Part shown: piece by piece, positions 1-8,865 of the stretch
Layout: each line of letters opens with the position of its first letter
How positions within the stretch are numbered: position 1 is the first letter of the stretch
NCBI RefSeq assembly: GCF_000020665.1
Contig: NC_011071.1
Span: 2,284,501-2,348,500, forward strand
Direction of reading: 5' to 3'
DNA from: Stenotrophomonas maltophilia R551-3
Lineage (GTDB): Bacteria > Pseudomonadota > Gammaproteobacteria > Xanthomonadales > Xanthomonadaceae
Length of the DNA: 64,000 nucleotides
The notes under the pieces: generated by a model
Seen by the model: only the letters and a program-made list of their open reading frames with translations
Database searches by the model: none
Told to the model about the DNA's origin: nothing
Position numbers and translations under genes: made by a program

Positions 1-132
1 GCGTGCACCGACCGCAAGGGCTCGCCCGATGCGGCTTCGTTCGAGGTGGTCTTCGAGAAGACCAGCGAGAACCCGAACGTACCCAAGCCGTACTACGTAG
101 ATGGCAAGATGAAGTGCGAACTGCCGGGCTGA
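1..132 (+). CDS. 3' end of an unidentified gene
   Basis: Only the last 43 codons are in the window, read from base 1 in frame 1 to the TGA at 130-132. The tail is hydrophilic, with a Cys near each end and the ending MKCELPG. The codon pattern is that of a high-GC coding region. The fragment is too short to assign a family. The next gene converges on it from the minus strand after 31 bases, and no clear terminator hairpin is visible between them. Confidence 0.6.
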   Translation, partial: ACTDRKGSPDAASFEVVFEKTSENPNVPKPYYVDGKMKCELPG

Positions 133-163
133 AGGGCCCGGCCACGCGATCATCGATAGAGCA

Positions 164-1033
164 TCAAACGCTGGCGGCCGACGTTCGCCGCCGGTACCGC
201 TCGATCCAGTCCAGTGACGGGGCAATGCCGCCGAACGGGAAGAAGTGCGGGCTGATCTGGCCGTGCCCGGCCGTCAGCCCACTCACCAACCGATCCACAA
301 ACACCTCCGGCCCCGCCGTTCCCAGCAGCCGACCGATCGAGATGCCATACCGCGCCAGCATCGATGCACTGGCACCCACGCCGCACATCGCGGCGTAGCG
401 GGCCAACCGCGCAATGCTGGCCGGCCCCGGCACGCCCACCAGCACTGGCACCGTGATGCCACGGGCCCGCAGTGCATCCAGCCAGGCCAGCACGATATCG
501 GCATCGAAGCCGAACTGGGTGATGATCAGCGGTGCCATGCCGCGCGCCTCGATGACCTGGCACTTACGCTCCAGCACGCGCCAACGGTCCTCGGTGTTCA
601 TCACCGGATGCCCTTCCGGATGCCCGCCCATGGCAACAACCTTGATGCCGCAACGTTCAAGAAGGCCGGTCTCGATGATCGAAGTACTGTCGGCATATGG
701 GCCTGCGGGCGTGGAAAGATCACCCGCGATAAGCAGGCACTTCGCTACCCCGGCTTCGCTGGCGGCACGTTCCAGGAACCGCTCAAGCGCTGCACGCGAC
801 CCGATACGGCGGGCAGAGAGATGCGGCATCGGCTCGAAGCCGAGCTCGCGCACCGTGCGAGCGGCCGCCAGCCGGGCATCGTCGTCCTCATTCGCCAGGT
901 AGGGAATCGAGATCGTCGTCCCGGGAGCGATGCGGCCCGCTTCCGCGCGCAGTGCCGGCATGGCCTTGGCGCTCACTTCCAGCGAAAACGTGTTGATGAA
1001 GGCTTCCGCCCGCTGCGATCCGGGTGCGGGCAT
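164..1033 (-). CDS. MetF-like methylenetetrahydrofolate reductase paralogue
   Basis: 289-residue protein of the MTHFR TIM-barrel family, which uses FAD to reduce 5,10-methylene- to 5-methyl-tetrahydrofolate. Family-like stretches include the SLEVSAK start, CLLIAGD, GGHPEGHP and ITQFGFDAD. It is about the length of bacterial MetF. The ATG at 1033 shares one base with the stop of the metR-like gene (TGATG), so the two are co-transcribed; an in-frame TTG one codon upstream is less likely. The gene sits back to back with a mesX/mesD operon, so it probably serves that pathway rather than being the housekeeping metF. Its true substrate is open. Confidence 0.8.
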   Translation of the reverse strand: MPAPGSQRAEAFINTFSLEVSAKAMPALRAEAGRIAPGTTISIPYLANEDDDARLAAARTVRELGFEPMPHLSARRIGSRAALERFLERAASEAGVAKCLLIAGDLSTPAGPYADSTSIIETGLLERCGIKVVAMGGHPEGHPVMNTEDRWRVLERKCQVIEARGMAPLIITQFGFDADIVLAWLDALRARGITVPVLVGVPGPASIARLARYAAMCGVGASASMLARYGISIGRLLGTAGPEVFVDRLVSGLTAGHGQISPHFFPFGGIAPSLDWIERYRRRTSAASV

Positions 1034-1947
1034 CAACGGGCTCCGCCTGCATTGCCGGCAACCGGCGTGCTGTTACGCGCCAGTTCGACGAAGGCCTGCA
1101 GGTAGTCGATACCGATATCGGCCTCGCGCGCGCCCAGGTAGATCTGCTTGGGAATGCCTTTCGCACCCAGGCGCACCGGCACCACGTCCATGCGTGCGGC
1201 ATATTCCTCCACCAGCCAACGCGGCATGGCGGCCACGCCGCGACCGCTGGCCACCATCTGCATCATGATGTCGGTGGTTTCGATGGTCTTGTGGCGCCGC
1301 GGCGTAATGCCCGCCGGCAGCAGGAACTGGTTGTAGATATCCAGGCGCTCGAACGGTACCGGGTAGCTGATCAGCACTTCCTGGCCGAGCTGGCGCGGCT
1401 TTACGTGATCCACCTTGGCCAGGGCGTGATTCCTGGCCACCACCAGCACCTGCTCGTAGTCGAACACGGGCACGAACTTCAGGCCCGGCTTCAGCAGCGG
1501 GTCCGGCGTGACCAGCAGGTCGATCTCGTAGCCGAACAGTGCACCGATGCCGCCGAACTGGAACTTCTGCTTGACGTCCACATCCACGTCCGGCCACGCG
1601 GCCAGGTACGGCGAGACGATCTTCAGCAACCACTGGTAACAGGGATGGCATTCCATGCCGATGCGCAGCGCGCCTCGCTCGCCCTGGGCGAACTGGCCCA
1701 GGCGCTCCTCGGCCAGGTCCAGCTGCGGCAGCACGCGGTTGGCCACCGCCAGCAGGTACTGCCCGGCCTGGGTCAAGCGCAGGCTGCGGCCTTCGCGCAG
1801 CCAGACATCGGTGCCGAGCTGCTGCTCCAGCTTCTTCATGCTGTGGCTGAGGGCTGACTGGGTCAGGTTGAGCACGCCGGCGGCAGCAGTCAGCGAGCCC
1901 TGTTGCTCGACCTGCTGCACGATGCTGAGGTGGATCCGTTCCAACAT
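1033..1947 (-). CDS. MetR-like LysR-type regulator
   Basis: 304-residue LysR regulator. The N-terminal winged helix (about residues 1-60) contains GSLTAAAGVLNLTQSALSHS, followed by the substrate-binding domain. The MECHPCYQWL stretch near residue 116 closely resembles the MetR hallmark ECHSCIQWL, pointing to homocysteine as likely co-inducer. It is divergent from the FMN reductase-mesX-mesD operon across 176 bases and is followed by the MetF-like gene, which is the typical arrangement for a LysR regulator controlling its neighbours. The family call is firm; the ligand is inferred from the motif and the neighbours. Confidence 0.87.
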   Translation of the reverse strand: MLERIHLSIVQQVEQQGSLTAAAGVLNLTQSALSHSMKKLEQQLGTDVWLREGRSLRLTQAGQYLLAVANRVLPQLDLAEERLGQFAQGERGALRIGMECHPCYQWLLKIVSPYLAAWPDVDVDVKQKFQFGGIGALFGYEIDLLVTPDPLLKPGLKFVPVFDYEQVLVVARNHALAKVDHVKPRQLGQEVLISYPVPFERLDIYNQFLLPAGITPRRHKTIETTDIMMQMVASGRGVAAMPRWLVEEYAARMDVVPVRLGAKGIPKQIYLGAREADIGIDYLQAFVELARNSTPVAGNAGGAR

Positions 1948-1952
1948 GACGA

Positions 1953-1965
1953 TGAATACCGCTCA
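1953..1965. promoter_or_regulatory. candidate MetR box
   Basis: TGAA-TACCG-CTCA matches the enterobacterial MetR consensus TGAA-N5-TTCA at 7 of 8 fixed bases. It lies just upstream of the metR-like start in the divergent promoter region. The rest of the gap (to 2123) holds further partial inverted repeats around 1970-2000 (TGGT-N8-ACCA), which could be a second LysR site. The evidence is motif match only. Confidence 0.4.
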
Positions 1966-2123
1966 TGGATTGGTGAAGTAATACCATTTTACGTCATGGA
2001 AGGGCATGACTAGGATCGGGTCATGCCTTCGGTTGCCTGCCAGCCCGGTCACCTCGCCGGCCTGCAGGACTGCGCCCCCGCAGATCGCCCGAAGGAGCTC
2101 CCTCCCCTGCTGAAAGCGAACAG

Positions 2124-2705
2124 ATGACCCGCCCCCTCCGTATCGTCGCCGTTTCCGGCGGACTGCAGCGCCCCTCCAGGGCTGCAACCCTGGCCGAGCA
2201 CCTGCTGGACCTGATCGGCGAGGACGTTGCCTGCGAGCCACACCTGATCGAGCTGGGCGAACTGGCGCCGCAGCTGGCCGGCGCACTGTGGCGCTCGCAG
2301 CTGCCCGATAGCGCGGAGCGGCAGCTGGTGGCCGTTGAACAGGCAGACGTGCTGGTGGTGGCCACGCCGGTCTACCGCGGCTCGTACACTGGCCTGTTCA
2401 AGCACTTCTTCGACTTCATCCACCAGGACGCACTGGTCGACACCCCCATCCTGCTGGCCGCCACCGGCGGCAGCGAGCGCCACGCACTGGTGATCGACCA
2501 TCAGCTGCGGCCGCTCTTCAGCTTCTTCCAGGCGCGCACCCTGCCCTTGGGCGTGTACGCCACCGACCGTGATTTCGCCGAGGGCCGCGTGCACAACGAC
2601 GCCCTGATCCAGCGCGCACGGCTGGCGGTGCAGCGGGCGATGCCCCTGCTTGCCCTGTCCCATCGCGCAGCGCCTGCCACTGCCGAGGCCGCTGCAGTCC
2701 TTTGA
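2124..2705 (+). CDS. msuE: NADH-dependent FMN reductase (MsuE type)
   Basis: 193-residue flavodoxin-fold NAD(P)H:FMN reductase. It opens with the beta-strand and phosphate-binding loop IVAVSGGLQRPSRA, and has the TPVYRGSYTGLFKHFFDFI segment typical of MsuE/SsuE proteins. Such enzymes supply free reduced FMN to a partner flavin monooxygenase. First gene of the plus-strand operon and 58 bases before mesX, so MesX is the obvious partner. ATG at 2124; an AAGGAG lies about 30 bases upstream, so ribosome-binding support for this start is weak. Confidence 0.82.
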   Translation: MTRPLRIVAVSGGLQRPSRAATLAEHLLDLIGEDVACEPHLIELGELAPQLAGALWRSQLPDSAERQLVAVEQADVLVVATPVYRGSYTGLFKHFFDFIHQDALVDTPILLAATGGSERHALVIDHQLRPLFSFFQARTLPLGVYATDRDFAEGRVHNDALIQRARLAVQRAMPLLALSHRAAPATAEAAAVL

Positions 2706-2763
2706 ATGCCGAATGCCAGCGACCCGCATACGGATGTTACCCCCGCAACCCGGAACGCCGCCC

Positions 2764-3741
2764 ATGACGACCGAGAACTTCACCTTCAGCATCACGCGCA
2801 TCCCTTTCAACGAGGACTACCAGCCCGCTGACGGCACGCGCATCACCACCAACTTCGCCAACCTGGCTCGCGGCGAGTCCCGCCAGGAGAACCTGCGCAA
2901 CACGATCAGCATGATCAACAACCGCTTCAACGACCTGGCGCACTGGGACAACCCGAGCGCGGACCGCTACGCCGTCGAGCTGGACATCATCTCGGTGGAG
3001 ATGCACATCGATGGCGGTGGTGGCAGCGATCCGTTCCCGCTGATCGAAGTGCTGCGCCCGACCATTGTCGACACCCGGACCGGCACGCGCACCGAAGGCA
3101 TCGTCGGCAACAATTTCTCGTCCTACGTACGTGACTACGATTTCAGCGTGGTACTTCCGGCCAGCAACGAGGGCAAGGCCAGCTTCGGCATTCCGGAAGG
3201 CTTCGGCGACCTGCACGGCAAGCTGTTCCAGCACTTCCTGGAATCGGAGGCCTACCGTGCCAATTTCAGCAAGGGGCCGGTGATCTGCATCAGCGTCTCC
3301 AGCAGCAAGACCTACCATCGTACCGAGAACCACCATCCGATCCTGGGCGTGGAGTACCGCCAGGGCGAGTCCTCCCCCACCGACCAGTACTTCGACAAGA
3401 TGGGCCTGCAGGTGCGCTACTTCATGCCGCTGGGCAGCGTTGCGCCGCTGGCGTTCTACTTCCAGGGCGACCTGCTGGGCGACTACTCGAACCTGGAACT
3501 GATCGGCACCATCAGCACGATGGAAGCGTTCCAGAAGATCTACCGGCCGGAGATCTACAACGCCAATTCCGTGGCCGGCAAGGTCTACCAGCCCAGCCTG
3601 AAGCACCAGGACTATTCGTCCACCCGCATCGTCTACGACCGCGAAGAGCGCAGCCAGCTGGCGGTCAAGCAGGGCAAGTTCACCGAAGAGCACTTCATCA
3701 AGCCGTACCGCGCCGTGCTTGAGCAGTGGGCTGCCCGCTGA
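2764..3741 (+). CDS. mesX: MesX, DUF1852 putative oxygenase partner of MesD
   Basis: 325-residue DUF1852 protein. Family-like segments include FTFSITRIPFNEDYQPAD, TRITTNFANLARGE, RQENLRNTISMINNRFN and PYRAVLEQWA at the C-terminus. From published work as I recall it, MesX is needed with the core methionine synthase MesD in Acinetobacter, and the activity needs oxygen; the chemistry is unresolved. The ATG at 2764 is chosen because an upstream in-frame ATG at 2650 would overlap the reductase gene. There is no signal peptide, so it is cytoplasmic. The flavin reductase before it and mesD after it make one operon. Confidence 0.88.
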   Translation: MTTENFTFSITRIPFNEDYQPADGTRITTNFANLARGESRQENLRNTISMINNRFNDLAHWDNPSADRYAVELDIISVEMHIDGGGGSDPFPLIEVLRPTIVDTRTGTRTEGIVGNNFSSYVRDYDFSVVLPASNEGKASFGIPEGFGDLHGKLFQHFLESEAYRANFSKGPVICISVSSSKTYHRTENHHPILGVEYRQGESSPTDQYFDKMGLQVRYFMPLGSVAPLAFYFQGDLLGDYSNLELIGTISTMEAFQKIYRPEIYNANSVAGKVYQPSLKHQDYSSTRIVYDREERSQLAVKQGKFTEEHFIKPYRAVLEQWAAR

Positions 3742-3779
3742 TCCACCGATTCCCCATTCGCCCCAGGACACATAACGCA

Positions 3780-4814
3780 ATGTCGACGAAGAAACTGCTC
3801 CCCACCTCCACCGCCGGCAGCCTGCCCAAGCCCTCCTGGCTGGCGGAGCCCGAAAAGCTCTGGTCGCCCTGGAAACTGCAGGATGAAAGCTTGACCGAAG
3901 GCAAGCAGGATGCCCTGCGCCTGTCCCTGCAGGAACAGCAGCACGCCGGCATCGATATCGTCAGCGACGGTGAGCAGACCCGGCAGCACTTCGTTACCAC
4001 GTTCATCGAGCACCTCAACGGCGTCGATTTCGAGAAGCGCGAAACCGTGCGCATCCGCAACCGCTACGACGCCAGCGTGCCGACCGTGGTCGGTGCCGTG
4101 AGCCGCCCGAAGCCGGTGTTCATGGAGGATGCGAAGTTCCTGCGCCGGCAGACCACGCAGCCGATCAAATGGGCACTGCCCGGGCCGATGACCATGATCG
4201 ACACCCTGTACGACGCACACTACAAGAGCCGTGAGAAGCTGGCCTGGGAATTCGCGAAGATCCTCAACGAGGAAGCGAAGGAGCTGGAAGCCGTCGGCGT
4301 GGACATCATCCAGTTCGATGAGCCCGCCTTCAACGTGTTCTTCGACGAAGTGAACGACTGGGGCGTGGCCGCGCTGGAACGTGCGATCGAAGGGCTGAAG
4401 TGCGAGACCGCCGTGCACATCTGTTATGGCTACGGCATCAAGGCCAACACCGACTGGAAGCAGACGCTGGGATCGGAATGGCGCCAGTACGAAGAGTCGT
4501 TCCCGAAGCTGCAGACCTCCAACCTCGACATCATCTCGTTGGAATGCCACAACTCGCACGTGCCGATCGATCTGATCGAGCTGGTGCGCGGCAAGAAGGT
4601 GATGGTCGGCGCCATCGACGTGGCCTCCAGCACGGTGGAGACGGCTGAGGAAGTGGCCAACACCCTGCGCAAGGCCCTGCAGTTCGTGGACGCCGACAAG
4701 CTCTACCCGAGCACCAACTGCGGCATGGCACCACTGGCCCGTGAAGTGGCACGGGGCAAGCTGCGTGCACTCAGCGAAGGGGCAAGGATCGTGCGCGAAG
4801 AACTTTCGGCGTAG
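3780..4814 (+). CDS. mesD: core methionine synthase MesD
   Basis: 344-residue protein equivalent to only the C-terminal catalytic barrel of cobalamin-independent MetE (about 750 residues). It keeps the zinc/homocysteine features: the HICYG segment, DIISLECHNS, and a late Cys in STNCGMAPL. The N-terminal start TSTAGSLPKPSWL is native, so this is a core-MetE enzyme and not a truncated MetE. Together with MesX it fits the MesD class of methionine synthases, which transfer a methyl group to homocysteine independently of the usual folate-binding N-terminal domain. ATG at 3780, preceded by AGGA at good spacing, 38 bases after mesX. Confidence 0.88.
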   Translation: MSTKKLLPTSTAGSLPKPSWLAEPEKLWSPWKLQDESLTEGKQDALRLSLQEQQHAGIDIVSDGEQTRQHFVTTFIEHLNGVDFEKRETVRIRNRYDASVPTVVGAVSRPKPVFMEDAKFLRRQTTQPIKWALPGPMTMIDTLYDAHYKSREKLAWEFAKILNEEAKELEAVGVDIIQFDEPAFNVFFDEVNDWGVAALERAIEGLKCETAVHICYGYGIKANTDWKQTLGSEWRQYEESFPKLQTSNLDIISLECHNSHVPIDLIELVRGKKVMVGAIDVASSTVETAEEVANTLRKALQFVDADKLYPSTNCGMAPLAREVARGKLRALSEGARIVREELSA

Positions 4815-5328
4815 CCCTGGCCGGGAGCGCACTAGCATCCGGCCGTCCGGTTGACGGAGCCTGATCTGGTATCGGCCAGGCTCCACCCCGCCCCGGCACC
4901 TCGGGCCTGGCCAGCATCGCCGGGGGCCGCGGCCCAAGCGCCGCCTTGATCCGCCCCATCTCTCCCGCCCCGGCCTCGGCCAGGCGGCGGGCCTGCTGCC
5001 GCTGCTCCCGCGTAGGCGCCGGAGGTGATAGAGCACCGGTATCTACCAGCCGCGCCACCGCATCGCACAACCGCAACTGCGGGCAAAGCCGGGCGGCACA
5101 CCAGCGCTCGGCGTAGCGCTTGGCCTGGCGAGCATTCACGGCGGCCACGACCTTGGGCTGGGGTGATTTCCGCGCGGCGAGGAACAGGCGGACGCCGAGC
5201 ACGGCATGCGGCACGACGTTGGCCACACAGCGGCCGTCCCACCACAGGTCCCAGCGGTCACCGCTCTGCACCCAGCCGGAGGGCCGGGTAGCGGTCATGA
5301 AATCGGGAAGGCTGGAGGGCGAATGCAT
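4771..5328 (-). CDS. hypothetical protein
   Basis: 185 residues from the ATG at 5328; TTG at 5394 or ATG at 5298 are alternatives, and none has a clear Shine-Dalgarno. The N-terminal half looks protein-like (WDLWWDGRCVANVVPHAVLGVRLF, then an Arg/Ala-rich helix with three Cys). The C-terminal third is Pro/Arg-rich and low in complexity. It converges on mesD and overlaps its last 44 bases. I do not recognise a domain. The 3' part also contains the hairpin at 4856-4884, so the true end may lie earlier. Confidence 0.5.
   Translation of the reverse strand: MHSPSSLPDFMTATRPSGWVQSGDRWDLWWDGRCVANVVPHAVLGVRLFLAARKSPQPKVVAAVNARQAKRYAERWCAARLCPQLRLCDAVARLVDTGALSPPAPTREQRQQARRLAEAGAGEMGRIKAALGPRPPAMLARPEVPGRGGAWPIPDQAPSTGRPDASALPARATPKVLRARSLPLR
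4856..4884. terminator. hairpin after mesD
   Basis: Perfect 8-bp inverted repeat GGAGCCTG / CAGGCTCC with a 13-base loop, 42 bases after the mesD stop. No T-run follows. It is a plausible terminator or mRNA 3' end for the msuE-mesX-mesD operon. Confidence 0.45.
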
Positions 5329-5419
5329 GGCCGGAAGAATACGGTCGGCCGTCGCACGGGCTGAGATTGCGGAGTTGCGCTGGCGACCTCTCAACGCTTC
5401 TGCCGTAGCGAAGCCCTCT

Positions 5420-5632
5420 TCACCACTCTGGGCCGAGCAGCTTCTCCACCTCGGTTTCGAGTTTCTTTGCGGCTTCGGCCTGCGAGGCCACCTTGATGCA
5501 CAGCCCGGATTGCGCGGGACCCGGAGTCAACTGGTAGCGGTTGATGGTGCCGCCGCCGTCGCCATCCAGCTCCACCCGGGCCACCAGGGTTCGGCCGTTG
5601 GCATTGAAGATCCAGTCCCGGTATTCGGACAT
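5420..5632 (-). CDS. small hypothetical protein
   Basis: 70 residues from the ATG at 5632 (GGA at 7-base spacing); an in-frame ATG at 5644 would add four residues. The fold-like start SEYRDWIFNANGRTLVARVELDGDGGG, a central YQLTPG and a C-terminal Lys/Glu helix (AEAAKKLETEVEKLL) suggest a small cytoplasmic alpha/beta protein. No family is recognised and no operon partner is evident. The composition and codon bias look genuine. Confidence 0.5.
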   Translation of the reverse strand: MSEYRDWIFNANGRTLVARVELDGDGGGTINRYQLTPGPAQSGLCIKVASQAEAAKKLETEVEKLLGPEW

Positions 5633-5878
5633 CGTTGATTCCATGCGTGACACTTTGAGTGGCCTTCACTCTAAGCGGAGCGACGGTGAAGAGCGCCCGA
5701 AGAAAACGTTCGCGGAGCGTGGGTGCCGGGGGGCAGGCGGCAAGCAGACGAGCATGGACTGGGCTCCACAGCTCGGGCGCGGCTCACGGAGTATGATGCC
5801 GCCTTCCCCGAACTGCCGTGATTGCAGCGGGCGCGTTCCCGTGAGGTACGCGTCGGCGCCGCTGAGACACCCCGCCCG

Positions 5879-7126
5879 ATGCTCGTTTCCTACTCCCCTT
5901 TCCTCATCTGGGCGGCCGTGGCCGTTGCCACCGTAGGCCTGCTGTTCCGGCCATTCCGCATTCCGGAGTACGTGTGGGCACTGGGGGCTGCCCTTCTGCT
6001 TCCACTGCTGGGAGCGCTGTCGTTCGGCACGACCTGGAACGCGGTGGCCGAGGGCCGCGATGTCTATCTGTTCCTGGTCGGCATGATGGTGCTGGCCGAG
6101 CTGGCCCGGCGCGAGGGCCTGTTCGACTGGCTGGCGCTGTACGCGGTCCGCCACGCAGGCGGCTCGGGACGACGCCTGTTCGACCTCGTGTTCCTGGTCG
6201 GCACGTTGGTGACCGTGTTCCTTTCCAACGATGCCACGGCGGTGGTGCTGACCCCGGCGGTCTACGCAGCCTGCAAGGCGGCCCGTGCCAACCCCCTGCC
6301 CTATCTGTTCGTCTGTGCGTTCATCGCCAATGCGGCCAGCTTCGTGCTGCCCATTTCCAACCCGGCCAACCTGGTGGTGTACGGCCAGCACATGCCGCCG
6401 CTGACGCAGTGGCTGGCTCAGTTCGCGCTGCCGTCGCTGGCCGCGATCGGCGCCACCTATCTGGTGCTGCGCTGGGTGCATCGGCGCGAGATCGCGCAGC
6501 CGCTGGTGGCGGCACCGGCGCATCGCCCGCTGACCGAAGGCGGCCGGCTCAGCGCACTGGGCGTGTTGTTCACCGGCACCGTGCTGCTGGTGACCTCCGC
6601 ACTGAACGGCCCGCTCGGCCTGGCCACGTTCTGCGCAGGCACGCTGAGCGTGGCAGTGGTGGCGATGCGCCAGCGGCGCAGTCCGTTGCCGCTGCTGCGC
6701 CATGTGTCATGGGGCGTACTGCCGCTGGTGGCCGGCCTGTTCGTGCTGGTGGAAGCGGTAGCACAGACCGGTGTCATCCAGACGGCGGCCAGCGCGCTGC
6801 AGGCCGTGGCGCAGGCATCACCGCACCAGGCCAGCTGGCTGGCCGGTGGCGCGGCGGCGTTGCTGAGCAACGTGGCCAACAATCTGCCGGTCGGCTTGGC
6901 CGCTGGCTCGCTGGGCCAGATGGCCGATCTGCCGGCACAGACCCGCGCCGCATTGCTGGTCGGCGTGGACCTGGGCCCCAACCTGTCGGTGACCGGCTCG
7001 TTGGCCACGATGCTGTGGCTGGTGGCACTGCGCCGCGAGGGCGAGCATGTCAGCGCGCTCGACTTCCTGCGCGTGGGCGCGCTGGTGATGCCGCCTGCGC
7101 TGATCGGGGCATTGTTGCTGCTCTAG
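5879..7126 (+). CDS. ArsB/NhaD-family membrane ion transporter
   Basis: 415-residue protein with about 11 hydrophobic segments, of the ArsB / citrate-like ion transporter superfamily. Family features are VAEGRDVYLFLVGMMVLAELAR, FLSNDATAVVLTP and the second repeat LLSNVANNLPVGL; the paired N-D/N-N motifs are the two half-repeats of these pumps. It probably extrudes arsenite or another oxyanion, but no arsR, arsC or arsenic-related gene is nearby, so the substrate is unproven. ATG at 5879 gives a natural membrane start (LVSYSPFLIWAAVAVA); the longer reading from 5822 adds a non-membrane Arg-rich stretch. Confidence 0.75.
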   Translation: MLVSYSPFLIWAAVAVATVGLLFRPFRIPEYVWALGAALLLPLLGALSFGTTWNAVAEGRDVYLFLVGMMVLAELARREGLFDWLALYAVRHAGGSGRRLFDLVFLVGTLVTVFLSNDATAVVLTPAVYAACKAARANPLPYLFVCAFIANAASFVLPISNPANLVVYGQHMPPLTQWLAQFALPSLAAIGATYLVLRWVHRREIAQPLVAAPAHRPLTEGGRLSALGVLFTGTVLLVTSALNGPLGLATFCAGTLSVAVVAMRQRRSPLPLLRHVSWGVLPLVAGLFVLVEAVAQTGVIQTAASALQAVAQASPHQASWLAGGAAALLSNVANNLPVGLAAGSLGQMADLPAQTRAALLVGVDLGPNLSVTGSLATMLWLVALRREGEHVSALDFLRVGALVMPPALIGALLLL

Positions 7127-7160
7127 GTCAGGCGCGGGTCGGTCGCCATGACCAAGCCGC

Positions 7161-8813
7161 TCAGCGATCACCCTCGAGATCAATCACCCGGTCAGTCGGG
7201 CTCACGATGCCTCGCCGATGGGTGATGGCCACCACGGTTACATCATTCGCAAGTGCGCGGATGTGGTCCATGATCTCGCGCTCGGTGGCTTCATCCAGCG
7301 CAGAGCTTGCCTCGTCCAGGAACAGGATCGCTGGCTCGCCATACAGTGCACGGGCTATCGCGATGCGCTGGCGCTCACCGCCGGACAACTTCAGGCCACG
7401 CTCGCCCACCGTCGTTTCAAGGCCCTCGGGCAGCGCCTCGATCAACGGCAGGATCGAGGCCTTGCGTGCGGCATGCCGCAGCCGATCATCATCGCGCGCG
7501 CGCCCCAGCAGGATGTTGTCGGCCAGGCTTTCGTTGAGCAGGATGACATCCTGCGGAACCACTGCGACGGCGGCATGCCACGCCGCACGGTCGATCCGGG
7601 ACAGGTCAACACCATCGACCAGGATCCGGCCACACTGGGGATCGATCGACTTCAGGGCAAGCTTGAACAGGGTCGACTTCCCTGCCCCGGTTGGCCCGAT
7701 CAGGAAATTGATGCCGCCACGTTCGGCCTCGAAGGACATATCACTTACCCCGCGACCGTTGCCATAGCGGTGGCTGACCCGCTCGAACGCCAGCCGGCCG
7801 CTTTCACCCGCAAAGCGCTGGGCATCGGCTGCCTGTCGCTCCTCGGGCGCCGCCCACAAGGTGGAAAGCGGGGCCAGCATGCTCCACGAGCGCGCGACGT
7901 CATCGATCGAACGGGCAATCATCTCGAACGGCATGTTGAGCTGGAGCAGCAGCAGGTTGAACAGGACGATGTCGCCGACGCTCAGGCCGCCGCTCTGGTA
8001 GCGCGGCAGCAACAGGTGGAAGGTAACGATGAACTCGACCGCCAGGCCGATGCCCAGCAGTGCAATGAAGCCGATCCGCTGCAGTACGTAGGCGCGCCAG
8101 CTGTCGCGCACCTCCTGGGCCTTCTGCTCGAAGCGCTGCACCATCCAGGCGCTGCCGCCGAACTGGCGCAGCGTCTCCATGGCATTCATGGCATTGCCGA
8201 CGAAGCGCGCGTTCTGCTGCCCGGCCTCGACCGCCGCTTCGCGATGGATGCGTGCACGCCGGGTAGCGATGGCGGAAAGCGTGACGGCTACCGTGCCGTA
8301 GGCCAGCACGATGGCCACCACCTGCAGGTTGATCAACGCACCCAACGTTATCAGCGTCAACAGGATCTGCAGCGCACTGGGAATGAAGGCCACCAGCCCC
8401 AGCTGCACCACGATCTTCAGCGCGCCACGGCCTTTCTCCCCTGCCACCTGCAGCTCGGCGGCGTTGTAGTCCAGGAAGAAGCTGTTGGTCTTCTTCAGCA
8501 GACGGGCGAAGTAGCGGGTACTGGTGATGAAGCCGAGGTTCTCGCCGCTGAGGAACGACAGGTACTGCACCGTGTTCTGCAGGGCACTGCCCGCGCCCAG
8601 GATGAAGGCGTAGAGCAGGAATCCCCCCGCCAGGGCACTGGCCCCGTCGATGGGCAACCGGTCGATCAGGCGCGAGAAAAGGTACGGCGCAGCAACGCTG
8701 GCCAGGCTGGACAACAGGACACTGCCGGCGATGAGCAGCAGCAGCCTGCGGTCAGCCTTCCAGTACGCGCCCAGGATTTCAGCGACGGGCGGCGGAACAG
8801 CAGTCTTCTTCAT
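7161..8813 (-). CDS. lasso peptide ABC exporter (D-type, TMD-NBD)
   Basis: 550-residue half-transporter: six-helix export domain (residues about 15-300), then an ATPase domain with Walker A GPTGAGKST, signature LSGGERQRIAIARAL, Walker B ILFLDEASSALD and H-loop AITHR. Half-transporters of this type (McjD, CapD) export the mature lasso peptide and give self-immunity. The ATG at 8813 is chosen because the longer frame would run through the divergent promoter; AAGG precedes it at close spacing. It is divergent from the TonB receptor operon, with the shared AT-rich element between them. The assignment to the lasso pathway comes from cluster context. Confidence 0.8.
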   Translation of the reverse strand: MKKTAVPPPVAEILGAYWKADRRLLLLIAGSVLLSSLASVAAPYLFSRLIDRLPIDGASALAGGFLLYAFILGAGSALQNTVQYLSFLSGENLGFITSTRYFARLLKKTNSFFLDYNAAELQVAGEKGRGALKIVVQLGLVAFIPSALQILLTLITLGALINLQVVAIVLAYGTVAVTLSAIATRRARIHREAAVEAGQQNARFVGNAMNAMETLRQFGGSAWMVQRFEQKAQEVRDSWRAYVLQRIGFIALLGIGLAVEFIVTFHLLLPRYQSGGLSVGDIVLFNLLLLQLNMPFEMIARSIDDVARSWSMLAPLSTLWAAPEERQAADAQRFAGESGRLAFERVSHRYGNGRGVSDMSFEAERGGINFLIGPTGAGKSTLFKLALKSIDPQCGRILVDGVDLSRIDRAAWHAAVAVVPQDVILLNESLADNILLGRARDDDRLRHAARKASILPLIEALPEGLETTVGERGLKLSGGERQRIAIARALYGEPAILFLDEASSALDEATEREIMDHIRALANDVTVVAITHRRGIVSPTDRVIDLEGDR

Positions 8814-8847
8814 CGGCCTTGTTCCGGCGTGGACTACACCCTTGAAT

Positions 8848-8865
8848 GATATGCTATAACATATC
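8848..8865. promoter_or_regulatory. AT-rich operator/promoter element of the lasso cluster
   Basis: Inverted repeat GATATG-N6-CATATC between the divergent ABC exporter and TonB receptor genes. It contains TATAACATAT (8855-8864), which recurs exactly at 17787-17796 in the other divergent promoter of the cluster. No good -35 hexamer is seen at normal spacing, so activator dependence is likely. Confidence 0.5.

Noticed and set aside
3780..4814. MesD as a truncated or frameshifted MetE pseudogene
   Set aside because: The frame has its own start and ribosome site, an intact active site and mesX beside it; the upstream DNA encodes MesX, not a MetE N-terminus.
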